DNA of 64,000 bases from Variovorax sp. 54 (GTDB lineage Bacteria; Pseudomonadota; Gammaproteobacteria; Burkholderiales; Burkholderiaceae_C): the NCBI RefSeq assembly GCF_002754375.1, contig NZ_PEFF01000001.1, positions 5,225,501 through 5,289,500 on the forward strand, written 5' to 3'. The notes under the pieces are model-generated. The model was not told the origin of the DNA and ran no database searches. It was given only the letters and a program-made list of their open reading frames with translations. A program made the translations under genes and the position numbers. Positions 7,891 through 17,248 of the stretch are shown in pieces. How positions within the stretch are numbered: the stretch's first letter is position 1; the number at the start of each line of letters is the position of its first letter.

Positions 7891-9593
7891 GGCTTGGCCT
7901 CCTCTTTCTTCGCAGGCACCGGGTTGGGTTTCTGCTTGGCGCCGAGTACGGCCTCGCGGTATGCGGTGGGCGTGCGCAGGCCGCCGGCAGTGGCTTGCGC
8001 GTGCTGCATCACGGGCTCGGCCCAGACCGTGAGCGCAATGCAGGCCGCGAGCAGGGCGGCCACCGGCAGCACCTCGAGCGCGGGCAGCGAGGGCATGGTT
8101 GCGTGGGGCTGTGTCCAGAAATGGCGGATGCCGGTGCGGCTCAGGGCGATCAGCGAGAGAAAGCCCGCGACGATCAGCAGGCCGAGGAAGGTCCAGCCGG
8201 CCGTGGTGACGGCCTTGGCATCGAGCAGGCCGGAGAGCATCGCGAACTTGCCGACAAAGCCCGACAGCGGCGGCAGGCCCGCCAGCAGCAGCGTGCACAG
8301 CATGAAGCTCAGGCCCAGGAAGGCCACGCCCGCCGGGATGGCACGGCCGTAGAGCGCCTGCGCGTCGTCGTCGAGGTTCACGTCGTCGAGCGCGCGCAGG
8401 TCTTCGGCCAGGAAGGGCGCGTTGCCCGCCGCCTCGTGCGGCGCGACGCTCATGCCCGCGTTGCGCCAGCGCTCGATCATGTCGATCAAGAGGAAGAAGG
8501 CCGCCACCGCGAGCGTGGAGCTCAGCATGTAGTAGAGCGCGCCCGCCCACACGGCCGGGTCGCCCAGCCCGACGGCGGCCAGCAGCGTGCCCGCCGACAC
8601 CAGCACGCTGTAGCCCGCAAGGTTCGACAGCCGCTGCGTGCCGACGATGCCGATGGCACCGACAAACAGCGTGGCCAGCCCCACGCTCACCAGCGCGGCC
8701 TGCCCGAAGGCGGCCGAGGCGCCGGTGTCGGGCGCGAACAGCACGGTCCACAGGCGCAGCACGGTGTACACGCCGAGCTTGGTGAGCAGCGCAAACACCG
8801 CGCCCACCGGTGACACGGCCGCGCTGTAGGCCGGCACCAGCCAGAAGTTGAGCGGCCACGCGCCGGCCTTGGCGAAGAACGCGGTGGCCAGGATGGCCGC
8901 CGCCGCATGCACGAGGCCGCGGTCGCCCGGCGCCAGCTCGGCGATGCGCGCGCCCAGGTCGGCCATGTTGAGCGTGCCGGTCACGCCGTACAAAATGGCC
9001 GCGCCGATGAGGAACAGCGACGAGGCCGCGAGGTTGATCGCGATGTAGTGCAGCCCGGCGCGCACGCGCAGCTGGCCCGAGCCGTGCAGCAGCAGGCCGT
9101 ACGAGGCCGCGAGCATCACCTCGAAGAACACGAACAGGTTGAACAGGTCGCCCGTGAGGAAGGCGCCGTTCAGGCCCATGAGCTGCAGCTGCAGCAGCGG
9201 ATGAAAGTGCACGCCCGCGCGGTCCCAGCGCGAGGTGGAATAGATCGACGCGGCGAAGGCGACCACGCCCGTGAGCGCGACCATCATGGTCGAGAGCCGG
9301 TCGGCCACCAGCACGATGCCGAAGGGCGCGTGCCAGTTGCCCGGCAGGTACACGCCGATGGAACCCGGGCCGCCGCCGGTGTCGGCCGCGTTCACCCAGC
9401 GCAGCAGCGCCAGCGCGGCCAGCAGGCCGATCAGGCCCGAGACCACGCTGAGGAACGATTTGGTGCGCCGGTGGTTCTCGTTCATCAGCAGCATCAGCGC
9501 CGCCGTGAGCATGGGCACGAGGATCGGCACCGCCACCAGGTGCGGCATGCTGAACTCAAGGAAGCGGTCGAGCAGGTGGAACACGTCGTTCAT
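7887..9593 (-). CDS. mrpD: Mrp Na+/H+ antiporter subunit D (NuoN/NuoM-like)
   Basis: This 568-residue polytopic protein is related to complex I proton-pumping subunits. It contains the conserved glutamate in FFEVMLAAS, the lysine-containing segment FFAKAGAWPLNFWLVPAY, and about fourteen hydrophobic stretches. An insertion of about 55 hydrophilic residues near position 400 (RWRNAGMSV onward) precedes the last helices. The stop overlaps the mrpE start. It is separated from mrpC by 82 bases holding a hairpin, the only real gap in the operon. Confidence 0.93.
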   Translation of the reverse strand: MNDVFHLLDRFLEFSMPHLVAVPILVPMLTAALMLLMNENHRRTKSFLSVVSGLIGLLAALALLRWVNAADTGGGPGSIGVYLPGNWHAPFGIVLVADRLSTMMVALTGVVAFAASIYSTSRWDRAGVHFHPLLQLQLMGLNGAFLTGDLFNLFVFFEVMLAASYGLLLHGSGQLRVRAGLHYIAINLAASSLFLIGAAILYGVTGTLNMADLGARIAELAPGDRGLVHAAAAILATAFFAKAGAWPLNFWLVPAYSAAVSPVGAVFALLTKLGVYTVLRLWTVLFAPDTGASAAFGQAALVSVGLATLFVGAIGIVGTQRLSNLAGYSVLVSAGTLLAAVGLGDPAVWAGALYYMLSSTLAVAAFFLLIDMIERWRNAGMSVAPHEAAGNAPFLAEDLRALDDVNLDDDAQALYGRAIPAGVAFLGLSFMLCTLLLAGLPPLSGFVGKFAMLSGLLDAKAVTTAGWTFLGLLIVAGFLSLIALSRTGIRHFWTQPHATMPSLPALEVLPVAALLAACIALTVWAEPVMQHAQATAGGLRTPTAYREAVLGAKQKPNPVPAKKEEAKP

Positions 9594-9600
9594 TGGCCCA

Positions 9601-9666
9601 CCCCCAGGCTTGCCACTGCGTGTGCTGCGCCCACCCCCTCAAGGGGGCCCGCGCCTTCGGGCGGCC
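9601..9666. repeat. Intergenic hairpin element between mrpC and mrpD
   Basis: The 82-base gap between the mrpC stop and the mrpD start contains CCCCCT-CA-AGGGGG (stem 9634-9639 with 9642-9647) and a second GC-rich arm, CGCGCCTTCGGGCG. The overall look (CCCCCAGGCT at the left, the C/G hairpin, then a GGCGGCC end) resembles dispersed intergenic elements I associate with Comamonadaceae genomes. No second copy was seen in this window, so its repeat nature is inferred. It could stabilise mRNA or reduce expression downstream. Confidence 0.5.
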
Positions 9667-9675
9667 GTGCGGCGC

Positions 9676-10026
9676 TCATTCCACGGCCTCCCGCTCTTCA
9701 CCGTCCACGTGGTCGGTGCCCGACAGGCCGCGCGAGGCGAGCATCACGACCAAGAACAGCGCGGTCATCGCGAAGCCGATCACGATGGCCGTCAGAACGA
9801 GCGCCTGCGGCATCGGGTCGGCCGTGTTGGCCAGCGTGGCCTTGAAGCCTTCGACCAGCACTGGCTCGCTGTCGACCTTGAGCCGGCCCATGCTGAAGAT
9901 GAACAGGTTGACCGCGTACGAGATGAGCGTCAGGCCCATGATGACCTGGAAGGTACGGGGGCGCAGCAGCAGGTACACGCCCGAGCCGGTGAGCACGCCG
10001 ATGGCGATGGCCAGCACGATTTCCAT
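9676..10026 (-). CDS. mrpC: Mrp Na+/H+ antiporter subunit C (NuoK-like)
   Basis: This 116-residue protein with three membrane segments matches NuoK-like MrpC. VLTGSGVYLLLRPRTFQVIMGL is followed by ALVLTAIVIGFAMTALFLV, where the pattern ALVLTAIVI is nearly invariant in the family. Its ATG shares one base with the mrpA stop (TGATG). The charged C-terminal tail is short. Confidence 0.94.
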   Translation of the reverse strand: MEIVLAIAIGVLTGSGVYLLLRPRTFQVIMGLTLISYAVNLFIFSMGRLKVDSEPVLVEGFKATLANTADPMPQALVLTAIVIGFAMTALFLVVMLASRGLSGTDHVDGEEREAVE

Positions 10027-13001
10027 CAGCGGGCCCCTCCGGTGATTGCAGCGGCAGTCGCCGCTTCTTCGGCTTCGGCGGCGGCGCGGGCCTCCGCTTC
10101 TTTCTCTTCTTGTTCGTCGGCCCAGCGGTGGCTTCGGATGGACTGGTGGGCCAGCGCGGTCAGGATCAGCATGGTGGCGCCGAGCACCAGCGCGAACACG
10201 CCGATGTCGAAGAAGAGGGCGCTGGGCACGTGCATGTCGCCCAGCAGCGGCACGTGCAGGTGCGCGGTGTGCGTGGTCAGGAAGGGGTAGCCGAACGCGA
10301 TCGCGCCGCCGCCGGTGGCGAGCGCGAACAGCAGGCCGATGGCGATCCAGCGGCGTGGGTAGATGCGCAGGTGCTCTTCCACCCACTCGGTGCCCGAGAC
10401 GATGAACTGCAGCACCAGCGCGACCGACATCACCAGCCCCGCGACGAAGCCGCCGCCGGGCGCGTTGTGGCCGCGCATGAAGAAGTACACCGACACCAGC
10501 ACGGCCACCGGCAGCACCAGGCGCACCAGCACGGCCGGCACCATGAGGTAGCCGATGGCGGAGTCGGTGGCGCGGCGTGGGTTCAGCAGGTCGCTGCTGC
10601 CGTCATCGACCTGCTGCCGCTGCTGGATGGGCAGCGCCATCGATTCGATGGCCGGGCGGAAGCGCCGCAGCAGCGCATACACGGTGAGCGCCACGATGCC
10701 CAGCACGGTGATCTCGCCGAAGGTGTCGAAGCCGCGGAAATCGACCAGCATCACGTTGACCACGTTGGTGCCGCCGCCTTCGGTGAGCGCGCGTTCGAGG
10801 AAGAAGGGCGAGATGCTCTGCGGGAAGGTGCGCGTCATCAGGGCCCAGGCCAGCGCGGCCATGCCGCAGCCGGCGACGGTGGCCACCAGCAGGTCACGCC
10901 CGCGCCGGCCCCAGGGCCGCAGCCGCATGCGCGCGGGCTGCACCACGTCCTTGCTGCGCATCGGCAGCCAGCGCAGGCCCAGCAGAATGAGCACGGTGGT
11001 CACGGCCTCGACCACCAGCTGCGTGAGCGCGAGGTCAGGTGCCGAGAACCAGATGTAGGTGACGCACGAGACCAGCCCGGCGCCCGCGGCCAGCATGAGC
11101 GCGGCGAGCCGGTGGAACTTGGCCTGCCACGCGGCGGCCACGGCGCAGACGCAGCCGATGAGCCAGGTCATCGCGAACATCGGCGAGAAGGGCAGCAGCT
11201 CGCGCGTGCCGCGATCGGCCGGCGTGGCCCACAGCGACGCCGCGGCGCCGGCCACGGCCACCACCACCAGCCACAGCAGCTGCCACTGCAGGCGGCGCGT
11301 GCCGAACAGGCGACGGCTGCGCCGGCCGGTTTCGCTCAGCAGCGCGATCAGGTGTTCGAAGATGACCTGCCCGTCGAAGCGGTGCAGCAGCGGCGTGCGT
11401 TCGAGGCGGCCGCTGCCCAGCGGGCGGCGCAGCAGCAGGTAGAGCACGGCGCCGCCCGCGAGCGCGACGAAGCTCATCATCAGCGGCAGGTTGAAACCGT
11501 GCCATACGGCCAGGCTGTAGGCGGGCAGCGTGCCGCCGACCACCGGCGTGGCCGCCGCCGCGAGCATCGGGCCGACCGACCAGGCGGGCGCCACGCCCAC
11601 CACCAGGCACAGCAGCACCAGAAACTCGACCGGCACGCGCATCCAGTGCGGCGGCTCGTGCGGGGGCTTGGGCACGTCGGGGCCGCAGGGCGGGCCGAAG
11701 AACACGTCGAACACGAAGCGCGCCGAGTAGGCCACGCTGAAGATGCCCGCGAGGGTGGCGATGACCGGCAGGCTGAAGTCGACCCAGGGCGTGGCCTGGA
11801 TGAAGACCGTCTCGGCGAAGAACATTTCCTTCGAGAGAAAGCCGTTGAGCAGCGGCACGCCGGCCATCGAGGCGCTGGCGATGATGGCCAGCGTGCCGGT
11901 GATGGGCATCAGCCGCATCAGGCCGCTGAGCTTGCGGATGTCGCGCGTGCCGGTCTCGTGGTCGATGATGCCGGCGGCCATGAACAGCGAGGCCTTGAAG
12001 GTCGCGTGGTTCATGACGTGGAACACCGCCGCCACCGCCGCCAGCGGGCTGTTCAGGCCCAGCAGCAGCGTGATGAGGCCCAGGTGCGAGATGGTCGAAT
12101 AGGCCAGCAGCGCCTTCAGGTCGCGCTGGAACATGGCCGCGAAGCCGCCCAGCAGCAGCGTGACCGCGCCCGCGCCGCCGACCATCCAGAACCACTGCTC
12201 GGTGCCCGAGAGCACGGGCCACAGGCGCGCCATGAGGAACACGCCCAGCTTCACCATGGTGGCCGAGTGCAGGTAGGCCGACACCGGCGTGGGCGCGGCC
12301 ATGGCGCGCGGCAGCCAGAAGTGGAACGGAAACTGCGCGCTCTTGGTGAACGCGCCGAGCAGGATCAGCACCAGCGCCACCGGGTACAGCGCGTGCGCGC
12401 GGATGATGTCGCCCGAGGCCAGCACGATGTCGAGCTCGTAGCTGCCGACGATGCGGCCCAGCACGAGCACGCCGGCCAGCAGGCACAGCCCGCCCGCGCC
12501 GGTGACGGTGAGCGCCATGCGCGCACCGCGCCGCGCGTCGCGCCGGTGGTGCCAGTAGCCGATCAGCAGGAAGGAGAAGAGGCTGGTGAGTTCCCAGAAC
12601 AGCACCATCTGGATCATGTTGCCCGAGAGCACCACGCCCATCATCGCGCCCATGAATGCGAGGAAGAACGAGAAGAAGCGCGGCACCGGGTCGGAGGCCG
12701 ACATGTAGTAGCGCGCATAGAGCACCACCAATGCGCCGATGCCCAGCACCAGCATGCAGAACAGCCACGCGAAGCCGTCGAGGCGGAACACGAGGTTCAG
12801 GCCGAGGGCGGGCAGCCACTCGATTTCCTGGCGCAGCACATTGCCGTGTGCGATCTGCGGAAAGAGCCATGCGACCTGGATGGCGCAGCCCAATGCGACG
12901 AGGCCCGCAAGGGTCGACTCCCGGTTGCGCGCGTTGGACGGCATCAACGCGGCCAGCACGCTGGCAAGAAAGGGGAGTGCGACGAGAAGGGCGAGGGGCA
13001 T
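10026..13001 (-). CDS. mrpA: Mrp Na+/H+ antiporter fused subunits A and B
   Basis: This 991-residue protein fuses MrpA and MrpB. The NuoL-like region covers roughly residues 1-770 (LLFWELTSLFSFLLIGYW-type glutamate segment, KSAQFPFHFWLPRAM lysine segment). The C-terminal MrpB domain has the signature GHNAPGGGF near residue 860. The fusion is the usual state in proteobacterial Mrp/Pha systems. The ATG at 12999-13001 gives the hydrophobic N-terminus MPLALLVALPFLASVL; upstream starts would add an unrelated basic peptide. The tail is rich in Glu and Ala. The complex exports Na+ or K+ in exchange for protons and supports alkali and salt tolerance. Confidence 0.94.
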   Translation of the reverse strand: MPLALLVALPFLASVLAALMPSNARNRESTLAGLVALGCAIQVAWLFPQIAHGNVLRQEIEWLPALGLNLVFRLDGFAWLFCMLVLGIGALVVLYARYYMSASDPVPRFFSFFLAFMGAMMGVVLSGNMIQMVLFWELTSLFSFLLIGYWHHRRDARRGARMALTVTGAGGLCLLAGVLVLGRIVGSYELDIVLASGDIIRAHALYPVALVLILLGAFTKSAQFPFHFWLPRAMAAPTPVSAYLHSATMVKLGVFLMARLWPVLSGTEQWFWMVGGAGAVTLLLGGFAAMFQRDLKALLAYSTISHLGLITLLLGLNSPLAAVAAVFHVMNHATFKASLFMAAGIIDHETGTRDIRKLSGLMRLMPITGTLAIIASASMAGVPLLNGFLSKEMFFAETVFIQATPWVDFSLPVIATLAGIFSVAYSARFVFDVFFGPPCGPDVPKPPHEPPHWMRVPVEFLVLLCLVVGVAPAWSVGPMLAAAATPVVGGTLPAYSLAVWHGFNLPLMMSFVALAGGAVLYLLLRRPLGSGRLERTPLLHRFDGQVIFEHLIALLSETGRRSRRLFGTRRLQWQLLWLVVVAVAGAAASLWATPADRGTRELLPFSPMFAMTWLIGCVCAVAAAWQAKFHRLAALMLAAGAGLVSCVTYIWFSAPDLALTQLVVEAVTTVLILLGLRWLPMRSKDVVQPARMRLRPWGRRGRDLLVATVAGCGMAALAWALMTRTFPQSISPFFLERALTEGGGTNVVNVMLVDFRGFDTFGEITVLGIVALTVYALLRRFRPAIESMALPIQQRQQVDDGSSDLLNPRRATDSAIGYLMVPAVLVRLVLPVAVLVSVYFFMRGHNAPGGGFVAGLVMSVALVLQFIVSGTEWVEEHLRIYPRRWIAIGLLFALATGGGAIAFGYPFLTTHTAHLHVPLLGDMHVPSALFFDIGVFALVLGATMLILTALAHQSIRSHRWADEQEEKEAEARAAAEAEEAATAAAITGGAR

Positions 13002-13077
13002 TGGGGTCGATTCTATCGACCGACCCTCTGGAGAACCCCTGTCTATAACCGCAGGAGGGCGGGCAGTTTTTGCGTTG

Positions 13078-13458
13078 TCACGAAGCCAGCACAAGCTGGA
13101 CGCTGCGAATGCCCAGCCAGGTCAGCACCAGCGAACCGCACAGGTGCAGCAGGCCGGTGCCCAGCGCCAGCACCGGCCGTCCGCCGAGCAGCAGCGCGAC
13201 CACTTCGGCCGAGAAGCTCGAAAAGGTCGTGAGCCCGCCGAGAAAGCCGGTGATGAGCAGCAGCCGCCATGCCGGGTCGAGCTGCGGCATCGCCTGGAAG
13301 ATCGCCACCGCCACGCCGACGAGGTAGCCGCCGACCAGGTTGGCGGCCAGCGTGCCGTAGGGCACCGGGCCGCCGGTGTTGAGCCAGAGGCCGAGACCCC
13401 ATCGGGCAAGGGCGCCGCACGAGGCGCCGAGACAGATCGCAAGAGCCGGAAGCAGCAT
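13078..13458 (-). CDS. crcB: Fluoride channel CrcB/FluC
   Basis: This 126-residue four-helix protein has all FluC signatures: [10 protein letters not shown] near residue 11, [14 protein letters not shown] near 35 and [16 protein letters not shown] near 71. The Phe-rich TTFSSFS segment lines the fluoride path in known dual-topology dimers. It lies 34 bases after the dctM stop and reads in the same direction, so it may be co-transcribed. No crcB-type riboswitch can be fitted in the short gap ahead of it. Confidence 0.95.
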   Translation of the reverse strand: MLLPALAICLGASCGALARWGLGLWLNTGGPVPYGTLAANLVGGYLVGVAVAIFQAMPQLDPAWRLLLITGFLGGLTTFSSFSAEVVALLLGGRPVLALGTGLLHLCGSLVLTWLGIRSVQLVLAS

Positions 13459-13492
13459 GGGCCTATTGTCGATCGGTCGCTGCCCCTCGGAC

Positions 13493-14794
13493 TCAGGGAG
13501 CCATCTGCTGGGGCAGCCAGGTGACCAGCTGCGGCACGAAGTAGATGAGCAGCACGGCCACGACCATCAGGAAGAACATCGGCAGCGTGACGCGCGCGAT
13601 GTACAGCAGGTCTCTCCCGGTCATGCCCTGCAGCACGAACAGGTTGAAGCCCACCGGCGGCGTGATCTGCGCCATCTCGACCACCAGCACGATGAAGATG
13701 CCGAACCAGACCGGGTCGATGCCGGCCGCGGTGACGGTCGGCATGATCACGCCCATGGTGAGCACCACCATCGAGATGCCGTCCAGGAAGCAGCCCAGCA
13801 CGATGTAGAACGCGGCGAGCATCAGGATCAGCTGGAACTTCGACAGCCCCAGCGAGCCGATCCACTCGGCCAGGTGGCGCGGCAGCCCGATGTAGCCCAT
13901 GGCCAGCGTGAGGAAGGCCGCGCCCGCGAGGATCAGCGCCATCATGCAGTACAGGCGTGTGGCGCCCAGCAGCGCCTCCTTGAAGCTGTGCCAGGTGAGC
14001 GAGCCCTGCGCGGCCGAGATGACCATGGCGCCGACCACGCCCACGGCCGCCGCCTCGGTGGCCGTGGCGATGCCGGCGTAGATGGAGCCCAGCACCGACA
14101 GGATGAGCAGCGCCACCGGGATCAGCGACATCGAGGCCCAGAGCTTCTCGACGAAGGGCAGCTTCGCGTCGGCCGGCGGCACCTTGTCGGGGTTGCGCAG
14201 CGCCCAGACCACGATGTAGCCCGAGAACAGCAGCGCCAGCAGGATGCCGGGGATGACGCCCGCGATGAACAGGCGCGCAATCGACACGTCGGCGCTCACC
14301 CCGTACACGATCATGATGATCGAGGGCGGGATCAGCAGCCCCAGCGTGCCGGCGCCGGCCAGCGTGCCGATGACCATGTCGTCGGGGTAGCCGCGGCGCT
14401 TGAGCTCGGGCAGGCTCATCTTGCCGATGGTGGCGCAGGTGGCCGCGCTCGAGCCCGACACCGCTGCGAACACCGCGCAGCCCACCACGTTGGTGTGCAG
14501 CAGCCGGCCCGGCAGGGCCTGCATCCAGGGCGCGAGGCCCTTGAACATGTCCTGCGACAGCCGCGTGCGGAACAGGATCTCGCCCATCCACACGAACAGC
14601 GGCAGCGCAGTGAGCGTCCAGCTCGAGGCCGATCCCCAGATGGTCACGGCCATGGCGTCGCCGGCGGCGCGCGACGAGAAGATCTGCATGGCGATCCACG
14701 CCACGCCCGAGAGCGTGAGGCCGATCCACACACCGCTGCCCAGGATGAGGAACAGCGCGGCGATCAGCAGGCCGGCAATGGCGATGTCACTCAT
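13493..14794 (-). CDS. dctM: TRAP transporter large permease subunit (DctM-like)
   Basis: This 433-residue integral membrane protein has about twelve hydrophobic segments. Family patterns include [12 protein letters not shown] near residue 114, [14 protein letters not shown] near 146 and [15 protein letters not shown] near 377, the last a hallmark of DctM. It couples solute import to the Na+ gradient together with DctQ and the periplasmic DctP. Its start overlaps the dctQ stop by 8 bases. Confidence 0.95.
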   Translation of the reverse strand: MSDIAIAGLLIAALFLILGSGVWIGLTLSGVAWIAMQIFSSRAAGDAMAVTIWGSASSWTLTALPLFVWMGEILFRTRLSQDMFKGLAPWMQALPGRLLHTNVVGCAVFAAVSGSSAATCATIGKMSLPELKRRGYPDDMVIGTLAGAGTLGLLIPPSIIMIVYGVSADVSIARLFIAGVIPGILLALLFSGYIVVWALRNPDKVPPADAKLPFVEKLWASMSLIPVALLILSVLGSIYAGIATATEAAAVGVVGAMVISAAQGSLTWHSFKEALLGATRLYCMMALILAGAAFLTLAMGYIGLPRHLAEWIGSLGLSKFQLILMLAAFYIVLGCFLDGISMVVLTMGVIMPTVTAAGIDPVWFGIFIVLVVEMAQITPPVGFNLFVLQGMTGRDLLYIARVTLPMFFLMVVAVLLIYFVPQLVTWLPQQMAP

Positions 14795-15296
14795 GGCGCA
14801 GCGCCTCCGTTTCGGCGGCCTTGGCCGGTCGGCCGCGCCATTCGATCACGAACTCGTCGAGCGATGCGATCGCGAAGACGATGGCACCGAGTGCCATCGA
14901 CAGCTGGGGAATCCACAGCGGCGTGGCGTCGTTGCCGGTGGAGATGTCGTGGTAGTCGAGCGACTGCCAGACCAGGCGCACGCTGTACCAGGCAAAGAGC
15001 AGGGCGAGCAGCGCCGCGGCACCCATGGCCCAGCGTTCGAGCCAGCGCTGCGCCGCGGGCGGCAAGTTCTGCATCACCAGCGTCACGCGGATGTGCTCGC
15101 CGCGCTTGAGCGTGTGCGCCAGCGCCAGGAAGCCCGCGCCGGCCATCAGGTAGCCGGCGTAGGCGTCGATGCCGGGAATGTTGAAGTGCAGCTGCCGGCC
15201 GAGGATGGACAGCAGCACCATCGTCAGCAGACCGACCATGAAAAGCGCCGCCAGGGCGGCGGCGCTCATGTAGAGAAAATCCAGCGTCTTGCGCAT
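14787..15296 (-). CDS. dctQ: TRAP transporter small permease subunit (DctQ-like)
   Basis: This 169-residue protein has four hydrophobic segments. It includes LSILGRQLHFNIPGIDAYAGYLM and HTLKRGEHIRVTLV, matching the DctQ patterns for the conserved Glu/Asp and GxHIRV region. It lies 25 bases after dctP and overlaps dctM. It forms the membrane complex with DctM. Confidence 0.92.
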   Translation of the reverse strand: MRKTLDFLYMSAAALAALFMVGLLTMVLLSILGRQLHFNIPGIDAYAGYLMAGAGFLALAHTLKRGEHIRVTLVMQNLPPAAQRWLERWAMGAAALLALLFAWYSVRLVWQSLDYHDISTGNDATPLWIPQLSMALGAIVFAIASLDEFVIEWRGRPAKAAETEALRHE

Positions 15297-15321
15297 CGGG
15301 TGCCGTGCGTGCGAAGCCGGG

Positions 15322-16290
15322 TCACATCTTCTTGTAGGCGTCGACGACGGCCTGGCCTTCGGGGCCGGCCTTCTCGGTCCACTCCTTGATCATGGTGTCG
15401 CCGACCTTCTTCATGTCGGCCTTGAGCTGCGCCGAGGGCACATGCACCGTCATGCCATTCTTCTTGAGCAGGTCGAGGTACTCGACGTTCTTCTTCTTCG
15501 AGGTGTCCCAGCCGCGCTTCTCGGCGTCGGCCGCGGCCTTGAGCAGCGCCTGCTGCACGGGCTTGTCGAGCGCGTCGAAGGCCTTCTTGTTCATGAGCAC
15601 CGCGTTCTTCGGCAGCCAGGCCTGGGTGTCGTAGAAGTTCTTGATGTACTCGTAGGTCTTGGTGTCGTAGCCGGTGGAGCCCGAGGACATGTACGACTCG
15701 ATCACGCCCGTGGCCATGGCCTGCGACAGCTCGGCCTGCTGCACGGTGACCGGTTGCGCGCCCACGAGTTCGCCGATGCGCGCGGTGGCGGGGCTGTAGG
15801 CGCGCCACTTCACGCCCTTCAGGTCGGCGGCCGAGGCGATCTCCTTCTTCACGAAGATGCCCTGCGGCGGCCATGCCACCGCGTAGAGCAGCTGGATGCC
15901 CTGTTCGCCCAGCTTCTTCTCGAGCGCCGGCTTCTGAGCCTGGTAGAGCTTCCAGGCGGCGTCGTAGCTGTCGGCCAGGAAGGGGATGCCGTCGGCGCCG
16001 AACATCTGCCATTCGTTCTGGTAGTTCACCAGCAGGATCTCGCCGAGCTGCGCCTGGCCGCCCTGCACCGCACGCTTGATCTCGGGCGCCTTGAACAGCG
16101 ACGCGTTGGCATGCACCGTGATCTTGAGCTTGCCGCCGCTGCCCTTGTCCACATCGCTCGCGAACTGCGTGATGTTCTCCGTGTGGAAGTTGGTCGTCGG
16201 GTAGGCGGTGGGAAGGTCCCACTTGGTTTGCGCGAAGGCGGCGGCGCCGAAGGTGAGGCCCGCCAGGGCCATGCCGAACTTGTGATTCAT
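15322..16290 (-). CDS. dctP: TRAP transporter substrate-binding protein (DctP-like)
   Basis: This 322-residue secreted protein has a short signal peptide ending AAAFA before QTKWDLPTAYP. The body has DctP features, including ITVHANASLFKAPEIKRAV (residues about 55-75) and the conserved arginine region KGVKWRAYSPATARIGELVGA. The ATG at 16290 gives the signal peptide directly; longer starts add basic sequence. The solute is probably a carboxylate, as for most of this family, but cannot be specified. The gene diverges from the STN protein gene across 213 bases. Confidence 0.92.
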   Translation of the reverse strand: MNHKFGMALAGLTFGAAAFAQTKWDLPTAYPTTNFHTENITQFASDVDKGSGGKLKITVHANASLFKAPEIKRAVQGGQAQLGEILLVNYQNEWQMFGADGIPFLADSYDAAWKLYQAQKPALEKKLGEQGIQLLYAVAWPPQGIFVKKEIASAADLKGVKWRAYSPATARIGELVGAQPVTVQQAELSQAMATGVIESYMSSGSTGYDTKTYEYIKNFYDTQAWLPKNAVLMNKKAFDALDKPVQQALLKAAADAEKRGWDTSKKKNVEYLDLLKKNGMTVHVPSAQLKADMKKVGDTMIKEWTEKAGPEGQAVVDAYKKM

Positions 16291-16403
16291 GAACGCACTC
16301 CGGAATGTAGTGAAAGCAGAACGAAAGGAAGCATACGTGCAAATTCCGGGCCACTTTCTGAGGCATTTCCCTGCCATCCGGCCGGACGAAGGCGGGGTGT
16401 GGC

Positions 16404-16421
16404 CCGTCACCGTTCCGTCAA
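16404..16421 (+). promoter_or_regulatory. Pho-box-like direct repeat upstream of the STN/sigma/FecR operon
   Basis: CCGTCAC at 16404-16410, four bases, then CCGTCAA at 16415-16421. Each heptamer matches the PhoB half-site CTGTCAT at 5 of 7 positions, and the 11-base period equals that of a genuine Pho box. It lies 83 bases before the ATG at 16504 and about 115 bases from dctP on the other strand. PhoB control is inferred by analogy with the PUMA3 system. Confidence 0.45.
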
Positions 16422-16503
16422 ATGGCATCGATAGCATGCGCAGCGATCCGGGCCGCACCTTCGTGCGGCGAGTCGATCCGCATTGCATGAACCCCACCCG
16501 CCT

Positions 16504-17208
16504 ATGGCAACAACGGTCCCGCGCGCCGGTGCATTTGCACTGGTGCTTGGCATGACCATGGCCCTGGCGAGTCCGAGTGCGCAGGCTGCTCCACCGGCCC
16601 GCATCGACGTGCCGGCGCGGCCGGCGCCGCCGGCGCCGCGCCACGTGCGCATTCATTTCGACATTCCCGCCCAGCCGCTGCAGGCCGCGCTCGACGCCCA
16701 TGGCGCGGTGACGGGATGGTCCGCGTTCTACGGCGCCGACTCGATCGGCCATGCGCAGTCTGTCGCTGTGCAGGGCTGGTACACGCCCGACGCCGCGCTG
16801 CGCCTGCTCGTCGATGCCGCGCACCTGTCGGTGCAGTACACGGCGGCCGATGCCTTCGTTCTTGAACCCGGCGCGGCCAATGACGCCACCGCGGCCGCTG
16901 CGCCGCTGCCGCGCGACCCGGTGTACGAGGGCCTGCTCCAGTCGCGCATGCGCGAGGTGTTTTGTCGCGACGCGCGCATCGCGCCCGGCAACTACCGCGT
17001 GGCCGTGAGCTTTCATGTCGACGGCGAAGGGCGCATCGAGCGGCCGGTGCTGCTCGACCCCACCGGCGACCCGGCCCGCGACGACGCGATTCTGCAGGCC
17101 TTGCGGGAGGTTCGAACCGGCCTTGCCCCGGGCCGGCCGGCGCAGCCTTTCGTCATGTTGATCGTGCCCAAGGCTTCGGCTGCCGGCCGCGATTGCGAGC
17201 GCCTGTGA
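16504..17208 (+). CDS. STN-domain signalling protein without receptor barrel, VreA-like
   Basis: The 234-residue secreted protein starts with a signal peptide (AGAFALVLGMTMALASPSAQA). An STN (secretin/TonB short N-terminal) domain follows at about residues 45-120, with FDIPAQPLQAALDAHGAVTGW and LRLLVDAAHLSVQY. The C-terminal part, about 130-225, resembles the TonB C-terminal domain (RVAVSFHVDGEGRIERPVLL). No beta-barrel follows. In cell-surface signalling, STN domains contact the FecR-type anti-sigma, and P. aeruginosa VreA has this same barrel-less layout. ATG 16504 was chosen over TTG 16483 because it opens directly on the signal peptide. It is 40 bases before the sigma gene. Confidence 0.8.
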   Translation: MATTVPRAGAFALVLGMTMALASPSAQAAPPARIDVPARPAPPAPRHVRIHFDIPAQPLQAALDAHGAVTGWSAFYGADSIGHAQSVAVQGWYTPDAALRLLVDAAHLSVQYTAADAFVLEPGAANDATAAAAPLPRDPVYEGLLQSRMREVFCRDARIAPGNYRVAVSFHVDGEGRIERPVLLDPTGDPARDDAILQALREVRTGLAPGRPAQPFVMLIVPKASAAGRDCERL

Positions 17209-17248
17209 GTCGCGTGCGCTCGCAGGCCCTGCACATTTTCTTCAGCCC

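Noticed and set aside
10110..13232. Plus-strand frame of about 1040 codons opposite mrpA/mrpB
   Set aside because: Composition (His, Gln, Arg, Ala) is typical of an antisense shadow; the minus strand has unmistakable Mrp motifs.
13459..13492. Fluoride riboswitch upstream of crcB
   Set aside because: The gap to dctM is only 34 bases, too short for the crcB-type pseudoknot, and no match to its conserved core was seen.
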